DNA of 8,526 nt from an uncultured Clostridium sp. (GCA_946008205.1 CAMGAZ010000051.1:1-8526), one strand, 5' to 3'. Shown: positions 1 through 7,466, counted from the stretch's first letter. Program-made: numbers and translations. Notes: generated from the letters alone by a model not told the origin.

Positions 1-519
1 GCATTAGAAGATATTGTTGATGTGAAAACATATACAAAGACAATGTTCTCCAAAATAGGATTGAGACCGTCCTGTTATAAGTGTGTTTATCGTGGAAGAA
101 ATAAAATGTCAGATTTTACGATTGGAGATTTCTGGCAGATTGGTGACTACTCTAAGCAGATGGATGATGATAGAGGAACGTCTATTGTACAGATCAATAC
201 AAGAAAAGGTGAAGATTTTCTGAATGATATTAGTTCGGAAAAGATCAAAAAGGTTCATGTTGAGACATTAGAAAACGATGATTTGAAAAGCAAAATCTAT
301 AAAGAAGATTATACTTTTGAAATACCGAGAAATAGATCGCAGTTTTTTGATGATTTTGGGCGAATGTCCTATGATGATTTGATTCAAAAATATTTGCCTG
401 CATCGAGAAAAGACAAAATGGCGACTGCTTTGAAGCCAATTATCCATAAGATGCCATTTTCGCATTTCTTCTTTAGAACAATGAAAAAGGTAAGAATGAA
501 TAGGGGAAAAAGAAAGTGA
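1..519 (+). CDS. FrhB-like protein (coenzyme F420 hydrogenase/dehydrogenase beta-subunit C-terminal family), 5'-partial
   Basis: The frame is open from base 1, so the gene begins upstream of the window; the GTG at 22 is an internal codon, not the start. The visible 172 codons carry the family's C-terminal signature: LRPSCYKCVY with a CxxC cysteine pair (bases about 61-90), followed by SDFTIGDFWQI (about 109-141), then a basic tail ending RKRK-like. Proteins of this family are flavin/Fe-S redox proteins related to the F420-reducing hydrogenase beta subunit. In polysaccharide loci they commonly sit beside pyruvyl transferases, and their substrate there is not established. Whether this copy has the usual N-terminal ferredoxin domain cannot be seen. 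Its last bases overlap the GTG start of the next glycosyltransferase (GTGA), indicating translational coupling. It is a paralogue of the gene at 7486-8451. Family assignment is secure; the exact role is unknown. Confidence 0.85.
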   Translation, partial: ALEDIVDVKTYTKTMFSKIGLRPSCYKCVYRGRNKMSDFTIGDFWQIGDYSKQMDDDRGTSIVQINTRKGEDFLNDISSEKIKKVHVETLENDDLKSKIYKEDYTFEIPRNRSQFFDDFGRMSYDDLIQKYLPASRKDKMATALKPIIHKMPFSHFFFRTMKKVRMNRGKRK

Positions 520-1667
520 ATGATAATCAAAAGACGGTGAAAGTTATACATATGGCACCTCTGGGAAGCGGAGGAATCTCAAAACTTACCGTTACAATCA
601 ATGAGTTGATAGCAGATAATATTCAATTTGATTATCTGGTTTTTAGAAATAAAAAAGAATTTTTAGAGGATAAAGCAATTTCTCTTGGCGGAAAAAAACA
701 GGTCATTGATGTTGCGGACATAAAGAATGATTTTCTGAAATTTTTTATCAAAATGAAAGCTATGGTCAACCTGTTCAAACAGGAGCAATATGATGTTGTT
801 CATGTGGATGCTTCAACACCATATGATGTCATGGTAGCGATTGCAGCTAAAATAGCTGGCGTTCCAACGATTGTCATGCACTCGCATAATGATAATTTTC
901 AAAGTCAAAAGCCGTTAAGAGATGCTTTTATCCCAATTTATAAGTTGCTGATGAAAGCAGTTGTAACGGATTATTTTACAATTTCAGAAAAGTCAGCAAA
1001 ATTCATGTTCCCTAAATCTGTGTACGAAAGCGGAAACTATACCTTGGTAAAGAATGGTATTGATGTTGAACAGTATGCTTACAATAAAGAAGCTAGAAAC
1101 AGAATCCGGGAAAAACTTGGTATACAGGATAAGATTGTAGTAGGTCATGTAGGGCGTTTTGTTTATCAGAAGAACCATGATTTTATTCTGGAAGCATTTG
1201 CGGAATTTCACAAACGCTGTATGAATAGCGTGCTGTTACTTGTGGGAGAAGGTGAACTTCTTCAAAGCATTCAAGACAAAGCAAAAAATATGGGAATTGC
1301 GGATTCTGTGATCTTCTATGGCGTGACATATGATATTCCTGGCGTATTGCAGGCAATGGATATGTTTATATTCCCATCGAGATTTGAAGGTCTTGGAATC
1401 GTTGCAATAGAAGCACAAGCTGCTGGATTGCCTACGATTTGTGCAGACACCATTGTTGATGAAGTTGATATTACACCGAAGTTTATTCGTGTACATGGAT
1501 GGAATTTAAATAATTGGGCAGATCAAATGATGAAAGTTGTGCCAGATTGTGATAAACGTTCGGATTGCAGAGCAGAAGTAATAGATGCAGGATATGACAT
1601 TAGAACAACTGTTAAACAGTTAGAACAGTTCTATAATAATTCTGCAAGTCAGAGAAAGGGAAAATAA
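516..1667 (+). CDS. Glycosyltransferase, GT4-type (GT-B fold)
   Basis: This 383-residue protein is expected to be a cytoplasmic or membrane-associated retaining glycosyltransferase that adds a sugar to the lipid-linked repeat unit. The N-terminal half begins with a strand and glycine-rich loop (VKVIHMAPLGSGG, residues 8-20) and contains YDVVHVDAS (92-100) and HSHND (122-126). The C-terminal nucleotide-sugar domain starts near 206 with VVGHVGRFVYQKNH and holds the family's EX7E motif in FEGLGIVAIEA (Glu291 and Glu299). Length is normal for GT4. The start is GTG at 516, overlapping the previous stop as GTGA, with AGGGGAA (502-508) at good spacing; the in-frame ATG at 552 would cut off the first beta strand. 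The stop is 3 bases before the polymerase start. Donor and acceptor sugars cannot be read from the sequence. Confidence 0.93.
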   Translation: MNDNQKTVKVIHMAPLGSGGISKLTVTINELIADNIQFDYLVFRNKKEFLEDKAISLGGKKQVIDVADIKNDFLKFFIKMKAMVNLFKQEQYDVVHVDASTPYDVMVAIAAKIAGVPTIVMHSHNDNFQSQKPLRDAFIPIYKLLMKAVVTDYFTISEKSAKFMFPKSVYESGNYTLVKNGIDVEQYAYNKEARNRIREKLGIQDKIVVGHVGRFVYQKNHDFILEAFAEFHKRCMNSVLLLVGEGELLQSIQDKAKNMGIADSVIFYGVTYDIPGVLQAMDMFIFPSRFEGLGIVAIEAQAAGLPTICADTIVDEVDITPKFIRVHGWNLNNWADQMMKVVPDCDKRSDCRAEVIDAGYDIRTTVKQLEQFYNNSASQRKGK

Positions 1668-1670
1668 CTA

Positions 1671-2774
1671 ATGGGGAGACGCTTAACTCTACCAAAGCCA
1701 AAAACATATGCTCAGTATGGAATAATAATACTTGTCTTAAAAGTATTTCTGTCTTATACCGTGTTTGATAATATGATTCCATACTCGGATACCTTGCTGT
1801 CGTTGCTTGCAGTTTTGTTTTTAGGCTTAAGCATCTTAAATAAGGGATATACAATAAAGATGCTTTTTGTCTACGGGATAGTGGCACTATTGGGATTATA
1901 TAGTTCTTATTGTGTTGGCAACGTGATGCTTTTCACAACGATTTTGACAATCCTCGCTATTTATAATGAAAATAGAATAATTTTTTTCTTATATAAGTAT
2001 GAGGTTACAGTGTTTGTTGCTTTATCGGTTTTGTCAATGGTAACAGGAAATGTAAAAAGATATGTTGATGAAGGCATGAGTCTTTACCTTGATTTTGGAT
2101 TTTCACATCCGAATGTTGCGGCAGCTATGCTATTCAATATAATGATAATGTGGATTTGGTTATCGTATGATGAATTGAAACCGCAGATATATTTGAAATT
2201 GGGAATATTTTCTTTTGCCGTATATTTCTTTACAGGAGCAAGAACAATTCTTATTGTTGGACTAATTACAATCTTTCTTGTGATGATTTCTAAAAGCGAG
2301 AAAAAGTGGATTAACGAGGTACTAGCAGTTGTTTCTGGATGGATAGCTCCAGTTTTATCTCTTGTGTTTTGGTATACAACGGTGAATTACCAATCTAGCG
2401 GATCTATTATAAAAATAATTGATACGTTTATGACGGGACGACTTAAATTAGGAGCGTATGCGTATGAACATTATGGATTTACGCTTTTTGGTCAGATTGT
2501 TGAGAAGGGAACAAGATTTGGATACGATGCATTATGGAACATGAGCAAGTTTTCTACATTTGATAATCTATACACTAAGCTGATGATAAATAATGGCATT
2601 ATATGGCTTATCATAATAGCGGTGTCATTTTTTTGTCTTTCAAGACGAAAAAATAATATTATGAATTGCATGATAATTGTTTGGGCAATTTACGGAATAT
2701 CAGAAGGACACGGTTTGAATGGATATTTATGCTTTCCGATTCTTTTCTTAACGCTGCTTCTTGGAGAAGATTGA
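1671..2774 (+). CDS. wzy: O-antigen/polysaccharide polymerase, Wzy-type membrane protein
   Basis: This 367-residue protein has roughly 11-12 hydrophobic segments, beginning at about residues 16-32, 41-56, 64-80 and 85-98 and ending with 308-323, 331-343 and 354-364. It probably joins exported repeat units on the outer face of the membrane. The sequence is poorly conserved, as is usual for Wzy, but it shows features common in this family: GFSHPNVAA (143-151), FTGART (187-192), MTGRL (254-258) and FDNLYTKLMINNG (297-309). The large loop between the last groups of helices (about 240-305) is where catalytic residues of such polymerases usually lie. The ATG follows the glycosyltransferase stop by 3 bases, with GAAAGGGA just upstream inside that gene. 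The symbol is a functional class name, not a confirmed orthologue. The alternative, an O-antigen ligase, is less likely in a Gram-positive locus that also encodes a flippase. Confidence 0.85.
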   Translation: MGRRLTLPKPKTYAQYGIIILVLKVFLSYTVFDNMIPYSDTLLSLLAVLFLGLSILNKGYTIKMLFVYGIVALLGLYSSYCVGNVMLFTTILTILAIYNENRIIFFLYKYEVTVFVALSVLSMVTGNVKRYVDEGMSLYLDFGFSHPNVAAAMLFNIMIMWIWLSYDELKPQIYLKLGIFSFAVYFFTGARTILIVGLITIFLVMISKSEKKWINEVLAVVSGWIAPVLSLVFWYTTVNYQSSGSIIKIIDTFMTGRLKLGAYAYEHYGFTLFGQIVEKGTRFGYDALWNMSKFSTFDNLYTKLMINNGIIWLIIIAVSFFCLSRRKNNIMNCMIIVWAIYGISEGHGLNGYLCFPILFLTLLLGED

Positions 2775-2865
2775 ATAAAGAGAAAAATTATATAGTTCCA
2801 GAATAATGATGAAAATGTAACAAAACTGGAACTTGTATGGGAATTGCAAGGGGTGACATATACAA
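2775..2865 (+). other. 91-bp intergenic gap with a weak inverted repeat
   Basis: This is by far the longest clean gap between intact reading frames in the first 6.3 kb; the others are 0-3 bases. It contains a perfect 8-bp inverted repeat, AGTTCCAG (2794-2801) and CTGGAACT (2826-2833), with a 24-base AT-rich loop. No T-run follows the second arm, so it does not look like an intrinsic terminator. A 10-codon frame (2837-2869) ends in a TGA that overlaps the next ATG, but it has no good ribosome-binding site. AAGGGG (2848-2853) probably serves the downstream glycosyltransferase, at a somewhat long spacing of 12 bases. I see no promoter that I would defend. Confidence 0.4.
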
Positions 2866-3894
2866 ATGAAGAACTGGCTATCATTTATTATACCAGTTTA
2901 TAATGGCGAGAAATATATAACACAAGCTGTCGAGAGTATATTGAATCAAGCAGAGACTGGGATTGAAATTGTAATTGTAGATGATGGCTCAACAGACGAT
3001 AGTTATTTGCTTTGCAAGGGACTTGCAGATAAATATAATTCAATTAAATTGATTCGCTCAGAGAATAAAGGGGTGTCTCATGCAAGAAATTTAGGAATTA
3101 GCAAAGCAGACGCGGAATGGATTTTTTTTCTGGATGCGGATGATTATCTGTTAGAATCAGCAGTATCTGAAATGAAAAAACTCTCGACAGTAAAGGAAGA
3201 TATAGTCGTCTTTAACTATAAAAGAAATTCCAATAAAGCGGGATTTAACGAGAAAAAGAAATCTATAACGAATAGTGAAGCTATCAATGTGTTGTTAGAT
3301 TTTGCGGGATATAGGATGTTGCTTCCAACCGGTATGGGAGAAAAGTATTCGGTCTTTACATCATGCTGGGCAAAAATGTACAGAAAATCTGTAATAGATA
3401 CAAATGAGATCCGGTTCCAGGAATCGCTAACTCTGAGTGAAGATATGTGCTTTAATTTGATGTACTTTAAGAAAATACAGAATGTTCTTATTGTCAACAA
3501 AGAAGTATATAACTACTCGGATAATCCAGAATCAGTCACACATTCTTTTTCGGAAAAGAAATTCCTTGGAAGAAAAGAACTTATAGTATATTTGGATGGA
3601 GTACATGATATTCCGAAAGAGTGTGAAAAGGCAAAGCAGAAGTATATTGTTTTGACAGCAATACAACTCGCAGATAAAATAGCTACAACAAAGAATAAGA
3701 AATTAAAAAAGGCATATATTTCGTTTTTAGAGATGGAATATGTTCAAAAAGGCATATTAAATGAAGTTGATAGGTGCTTATCTATCGGAAAAAAACAGAA
3801 TGCTTATTTGAATTTCCAGTATTGGTTGCTCCGGCATAAATTATATGGTGTGATGTTGCCAGTTGGATATATATATGCGCGAATAAGAGGATAA
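2866..3894 (+). CDS. Glycosyltransferase family 2 (GT-A fold)
   Basis: This 342-residue protein is expected to be an inverting glycosyltransferase working at the cytoplasmic face on the growing repeat unit. The GT2 domain fills about residues 5-110: SFIIPVYNGEKYI (6-18), the nucleotide-binding VDDGSTDDS (38-46), ENKGVSHARNLGI (66-78) and the metal-binding FLDADDYL (88-95, DXD-type Asp90 and Asp92). A later segment with SCWAKMYRKSVI (166-177) and LSEDMCFN (190-197) is typical of the EpsH/WfgS-like group, where the ED pair is thought to contribute to catalysis. The last 100 residues are basic and less conserved in appearance. The ATG at 2866 begins directly before the first beta strand. The stop is 1 base before the pyruvyl transferase ATG. 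A T8 run (3122-3129) lies just before the DXD codons. Sugar specificity is unknown. Confidence 0.94.
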   Translation: MKNWLSFIIPVYNGEKYITQAVESILNQAETGIEIVIVDDGSTDDSYLLCKGLADKYNSIKLIRSENKGVSHARNLGISKADAEWIFFLDADDYLLESAVSEMKKLSTVKEDIVVFNYKRNSNKAGFNEKKKSITNSEAINVLLDFAGYRMLLPTGMGEKYSVFTSCWAKMYRKSVIDTNEIRFQESLTLSEDMCFNLMYFKKIQNVLIVNKEVYNYSDNPESVTHSFSEKKFLGRKELIVYLDGVHDIPKECEKAKQKYIVLTAIQLADKIATTKNKKLKKAYISFLEMEYVQKGILNEVDRCLSIGKKQNAYLNFQYWLLRHKLYGVMLPVGYIYARIRG

Positions 3895-3895
3895 T

Positions 3896-5035
3896 ATGAA
3901 GATTGCAATAACTACATTTCACAGAGCATATAATTATGGGGCGGTATTGCAGTGCTATGCACTGTACTATTCATTGAAAGAATTGGGTCATGAGTGCTAT
4001 GTTTTAGATTATTGGCCTAAATATTTTTATAATCAATATTATGTTCATGCTGATTTTTCAATTATGCATCCACCGATTAAAACGTGGATCAATCACTTGA
4101 GAGTAAAAAAAGTCCTGGGTGAAAGAAACAAAGGCTTTGAAAAGTTTCTGGAAGAACATATAGAATTGCTTCCAGTTGATATAAATGATGGGCAAATTTT
4201 CGTAAAAAATAACAAGTTTGACTTGTATGTTACTGGAAGCGACCAAGTATGGAATGATAGATGCGCCAGATTTGATCAGAATTATTTTTTGGATTTTCCA
4301 AGTGCAAAAGAAGGTAGTCGAGCTTCTTATGCAGCAAGTTTTGGACTTAAAAAAATTCCCGAAAATCTAAGAGAAGAATATAAGAACCGCTTAAGCGGCT
4401 TTGAGGCATACTCAGTAAGAGAAACCGACGGAAAAAACATTCTGGAAGATTTGCTAGGAGTAACTGCTTCTGTAAATTGTGACCCAACTCTTTTGCTGAG
4501 TCGGTATGAGTGGAATGATGTTGCTTCTAATGATATTATAGATTTATATGACCCATATGTTTTAGTCTATTATGTTACAAAGACAAATGAATTGCAGAAG
4601 CAGGCATATACTTATGCCAAGAAAAATGGCTATAAGCTTGTTATCCTTCCGTGCAATATGGGCATAGATGTGTTGACTGGAAAAAATGATAAATCGCTTG
4701 ATGCAGAACTTAAGTTGAATGCTTCGCCAGTGGATTTTTTGAGCTTATTTAAGAATGCAAGCTATGTTTTTACAAATTCCTTTCATGGGACGGTTTTCAG
4801 TTTACTGTACCATAAGCAGTTTTATTCACAAGTCAAACTTGAAGGCAACAAACAAAATAGTAGAGCATTGAATTTGCTGAATCAAGTAGGATTGATACCG
4901 AAAAATTTTGATAACGATGCTTTTAGCACCGATATGAATACAGATTGGAAATTGGTTGATAGTAATATTGCAACGATGAGAAGAGAGGGACTGAATTATC
5001 TTTCGACCATTACAAAATCGAAGGGTGTAGAATAA
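3896..5035 (+). CDS. Polysaccharide pyruvyl transferase family protein (CsaB/PssM-like)
   Basis: This 379-residue protein belongs to the family that transfers pyruvate from phosphoenolpyruvate to a sugar, forming a ketal that gives the polysaccharide negative charge. Recognisable pieces in order are FHRAYNYGAVLQCYAL (8-23), YVTGSDQVWN (111-120), SYAASFG (144-150), SVRETDG (173-179), NCDPTLLL (194-201) and TNSFHGTVFSLLY (293-305), whose His297 matches the conserved C-terminal histidine of the family. Length is normal. No signal peptide or membrane segment is visible, so it acts in the cytoplasm before export. AAGAGG (3885-3890) sits 5 bases before the ATG, inside the end of the preceding gene; one base separates it from the flippase. 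FrhB-like genes at both ends of the window match the common grouping of these two families. The family call is firm; the exact sugar acceptor is unknown. Confidence 0.92.
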   Translation: MKIAITTFHRAYNYGAVLQCYALYYSLKELGHECYVLDYWPKYFYNQYYVHADFSIMHPPIKTWINHLRVKKVLGERNKGFEKFLEEHIELLPVDINDGQIFVKNNKFDLYVTGSDQVWNDRCARFDQNYFLDFPSAKEGSRASYAASFGLKKIPENLREEYKNRLSGFEAYSVRETDGKNILEDLLGVTASVNCDPTLLLSRYEWNDVASNDIIDLYDPYVLVYYVTKTNELQKQAYTYAKKNGYKLVILPCNMGIDVLTGKNDKSLDAELKLNASPVDFLSLFKNASYVFTNSFHGTVFSLLYHKQFYSQVKLEGNKQNSRALNLLNQVGLIPKNFDNDAFSTDMNTDWKLVDSNIATMRREGLNYLSTITKSKGVE

Positions 5036-5036
5036 G

Positions 5037-6308
5037 ATGAGTAGACAAAAAGACTTAGCAAGAAATACAGCGATACTCACAGTAGGTAAAGTCTGTACAC
5101 AATGTATCAGCTTTTTTTTACTGCCACTATATACAGCAATCCTATCGGCAGAGGACTATGGTACGTTCGACCTATTTGTAACGTATGCAACTTTGTTATT
5201 GCCTCTTATCAACTGGCAGTTGGATCAAGGACTTTTCCGCTTTATGTTGGACTATCGCGGCAATAAAGACGAGCAAAAAAAGCTCTTTTCGACATTGTTG
5301 TTATCAAGTACAGTGCAAAACATCATTTATGTTGTGCTTTTTATTTGCATAGAGCCGTTCTTAAAGATTGAAAATGCTTATTTCCTCTTACTGTATGTTG
5401 TTTTACAGGTCTATAATGCACTGTTTTTGCAGTTTGTGAGAGGACTGGGATATAGTATTAAATATACGATTGCTTCGTTTATTTCGGCATCGGCAACAAC
5501 TGTCTTAAATGTTATCGCGCTTGTTTTTTTAAGAATGGGCTTGCAAGGTTTGTTTGTGTCCACACTTACAGCGCAACTTTTAACACTGGTTTACTTGGTA
5601 ATATCTTCAAGATCATGGGAGTATTTTTCGCTGAAAAATGCTCGAATTGGAACTTTCAAAAGAGTTGGCACATATTCCATTCCACTTATCCCCAATAACT
5701 TGGCGTGGAGGGTAGTAAATGCATCAGACCGAACGATTATATCCCATTTTCTTGGAACAGCCGCAAATGGAATTTATTCTGTGGCGAATAAATTCCCGAA
5801 TGTGTTTATCAATTTTTATAACATTCTGAATTTATCTTGGACGGAAACAGTATCACTTCATTATAATGATGAAGATAGAGACGAGTTTCTTACAGACACA
5901 ATGACATCTCTGGTGAAATTGTTTGTGGCAGCTTGTTTGGGAATTGTAGCTTGTATGCCATTTGTGTTCCCAATTATGGTCAATGCAAAATATAGTGCAG
6001 CGTATAATCAAATTTTGATTCTGATGTATGCAATGCTTTTTCGTGTTTTGGTTGGCCTGTATAGTTGCGTCTATGTTGCACAAAAAAATGCTAAAAAAAT
6101 TGCATACACGTCAATCTCAGCAGCCATTATCAACATAACAGTTGATTTGCTCTTGATTAACAAAATTCAAGTGTTTGCGGCATCTCTTTCAACGCTGATT
6201 GCCTTCCTCTCAATGTTTATTGTTCGATATATTGATGTGAATAAAGCTGTCCATATGAGAATAAAAAAGCCGATTGCTATTGGAAGTATTATTGCAAAAA
6301 CAAGGTGA
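5037..6308 (+). CDS. wzx: Polysaccharide flippase, Wzx/MATE-like, C-terminally truncated by a frameshift
   Basis: This 423-residue multi-pass membrane protein of the Wzx (RfbX/PST) type should flip the lipid-linked repeat unit across the membrane. Typical features are the N-terminal LARNTAILTVGKVCTQ (7-22), the loop AEDYGTFDLF (38-47) and, mid-protein, SIPLIPNNLAW followed by NASDRTIISHFLG and ANGIYSVANKFP, which together are characteristic of the family. The reading frame stops abruptly at IAKTR (TGA 6306-6308), although a hydrophobic, family-like tail continues in the -1 frame to 6412. The slip point is the A5 run at 6296-6300: six As would give IAKNKVIKFV and a 458-residue protein. The last transmembrane helix is therefore missing as written, and the protein may be inactive. 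The start lies 1 base after the pyruvyl transferase stop, with AAGGGTG (5021-5027) upstream. Confidence 0.9.
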   Translation: MSRQKDLARNTAILTVGKVCTQCISFFLLPLYTAILSAEDYGTFDLFVTYATLLLPLINWQLDQGLFRFMLDYRGNKDEQKKLFSTLLLSSTVQNIIYVVLFICIEPFLKIENAYFLLLYVVLQVYNALFLQFVRGLGYSIKYTIASFISASATTVLNVIALVFLRMGLQGLFVSTLTAQLLTLVYLVISSRSWEYFSLKNARIGTFKRVGTYSIPLIPNNLAWRVVNASDRTIISHFLGTAANGIYSVANKFPNVFINFYNILNLSWTETVSLHYNDEDRDEFLTDTMTSLVKLFVAACLGIVACMPFVFPIMVNAKYSAAYNQILILMYAMLFRVLVGLYSCVYVAQKNAKKIAYTSISAAIINITVDLLLINKIQVFAASLSTLIAFLSMFIVRYIDVNKAVHMRIKKPIAIGSIIAKTR

Positions 6309-6412
6309 TTAAGTTTGTAGCCCTTTGCATTACTGCGCTTTATGCGGTCGTGACGAATATGGATATGCTGAAATCGGGTGTGAATCTAGTAAAGAGTCGC
6401 CTTGGAAAATAG
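6299..6412 (+). pseudogene. Displaced 3' end of the flippase gene (-1 frame)
   Basis: Reading from the A-run in the -1 frame relative to the flippase gives 37 codons (NKVIKFVALC, ITALYAVVTN, MDMLKSG, then a basic end VKSRLGK) before a TAG at 6410-6412. It has a hydrophobic helix of about 14-16 residues followed by a polar, positively charged tail, which is how flippases of this type normally end. There is no ribosome-binding site or suitable start for an independent gene, and its stop comes 33 bases before the next start, as expected for the true end of the flippase. It is best explained as the last membrane helix and tail lost by frameshift. A small deletion rather than a single-base slip is also possible, because the penultimate helix (PIAIGSIIA) looks too short. 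Confidence 0.75.
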
Positions 6413-6432
6413 GACTTGAAACGGTATAAGTC

Positions 6433-6440
6433 GGGGAGGA
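6433..6440 (+). promoter_or_regulatory. Strong Shine-Dalgarno site deciding the acyltransferase start
   Basis: GGGGAGGA lies 5 bases before a TTG (6446-6448). It is among the best ribosome-binding sites in the window, yet the nearest ATG/GTG/TTG it can serve opens only a 19-codon frame (stop TGA 6503-6505) that runs through the AGAGC repeat. By contrast the first ATG in the acyltransferase frame (6618) has no Shine-Dalgarno sequence in front of it. This places the true start of the gene at the TTG and shows that initiation and body are currently out of frame. Confidence 0.85.
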
Positions 6441-6445
6441 TAATC

Positions 6446-7466
6446 TTGAGAGCAGAGCAGAGCAGAGCAGAGCAGAGCAGAGCAGAGCAGAGCAGATACT
6501 ATTGACATTCTGAAAGCAATATGCGCTTTCTTAATTGTTTGTATTCATGTTCCGTTTCCGGGAAGAGTCGGTGCATATTTTACGGCACTGACCAGAATAG
6601 CAGTTCCTGTTTTCTTTATGATTACAGGGTACTTTTATTCAGATACCGTTGCACGGTATAAGGAAAAGCAGCAAATCAAAAAGATATTTTGCTTGGTTAT
6701 AAAAGCAAATATACTTTTCTTTGTTTGGAATGTTATACTCGATATTCTCAGAAGAGACAGCATAATATCCTATGTGCGGGCAGTTTTTACGGGAAAAAAT
6801 CTGCTAAAGTTCTTTCTTCTTAATGAATCTCCGTTGGCAGGGCATCTTTGGTATCTAGGAGCAATTCTTTATGTGCTGGTGATTGTTTTGCTGGCGGATA
6901 AGTTTAACTGCCGAAAGACATTATACTATTTAACTCCGGTATTGCTCATCGCAGACTTGATATTTGGAAAGTATTCGCTGCTCATTTTCCATCAGGAGTT
7001 TCCGTACATACTGGTCAGAAATTTCCTATGTGTAGGAATACCGTATTTTTGTATTGGAAACCTCATTAGAGAAAAACGATGCTCTAAAAAATGGAATAGT
7101 AAAATACTTCAGGTACTGATTGTAGTTTTTACAATAACCAGTCTTGCAGAAAGATTTGTTTTGGTGAGTGCTGGATTGAATGCAACAAGAGATCATTACC
7201 TGAGTACGACTTTCTTGGCAATCTGTCTCTTTGTGTATGCTCTCAAGATCAATTGGCATAATAAGGAATTGACTGTAATTGGAAGAAAATATTCCACATG
7301 GCTTTATATTATTCATCCGATTTTTATTACGGTCTTTTCAATCGTAACTGGTAAACTCGGCATAAAATCGATTTACAGATGCGTTGCACCGATTGTGGTT
7401 TATTGTGCAACACTTGTATTTCTTATCATTCTACAAAAGGTCAAGATGGCGATAAAAAGCAAATAA
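6446..7466 (+). CDS. Phase-variable membrane acyltransferase (acyltransferase-3 type), currently out of frame (OFF)
   Basis: This is an integral membrane O-acyltransferase of the OafA/WecH-like acyltransferase-3 group, expected to add acetyl or another acyl group to the polysaccharide. Its body is open without a stop from 6450 to 7466. The N-terminal signature lies upstream of the first ATG (6618): ADTIDILKAICAF, LIVCIHVPFPG with the conserved His codon at 6546-6548, then TRIAVPVFFMITGYF. Later motifs are GHLWYLGAILYV (bases about 6840-6875) and WLYIIHPIFI (about 7302-7331). About ten hydrophobic segments are present. The only good start is the TTG at 6446 behind GGGGAGGA, but nine AGAGC repeats put it in the wrong frame, so it stops after 19 codons. 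One unit more or two fewer would restore a protein of 341 or about 336 residues, normal for the family. A product from 6618 (282 residues) would lack the first helix and His. Confidence 0.87.
6449..6496 (+). repeat. Tandem pentanucleotide repeat (AGAGC)9 plus AGA: phase-variation tract
   Basis: Nine perfect uninterrupted copies of AGAGC (6449-6493) are followed by a partial copy AGA (6494-6496). The tract begins directly after the TTG start codon. Five-base units change frame by slipped-strand mispairing; as counted here, ON states need 1, 4, 7, 10 or 13 units, and the observed nine is OFF. The perfection of the array and its position between start codon and body are the hallmarks of contingency loci known from Haemophilus, Neisseria and Helicobacter surface genes. 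In any frame the tract reads as the pentapeptide RAEQS repeated, without a stop. Confidence 0.95.

Noticed and set aside
22..24. GTG as the start of the first FrhB-like gene
   Set aside because: The frame is open to base 1, and the conserved domain would be cut off; the gene starts upstream of the window.
4387..4398. 12-bp palindrome CCGCTTAAGCGG in the pyruvyl transferase gene
   Set aside because: Inside a coding region, no loop to form a hairpin, and no partner copy elsewhere in the window; likely chance.
6449..6496. Tandem array as a CRISPR or other spaced repeat
   Set aside because: Units are 5 bases and directly adjacent, with no spacers.
6502..6507. TTGACA resembling a -35 promoter box just after the repeat
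   Set aside because: No TATAAT-like box at 16-18 bases downstream, and the bases encode conserved acyltransferase residues (IDI).
6618..6620. ATG as the start of the acyltransferase
   Set aside because: No Shine-Dalgarno site in front, and it would remove the first membrane helix and the conserved His that are clearly encoded upstream in the same frame.
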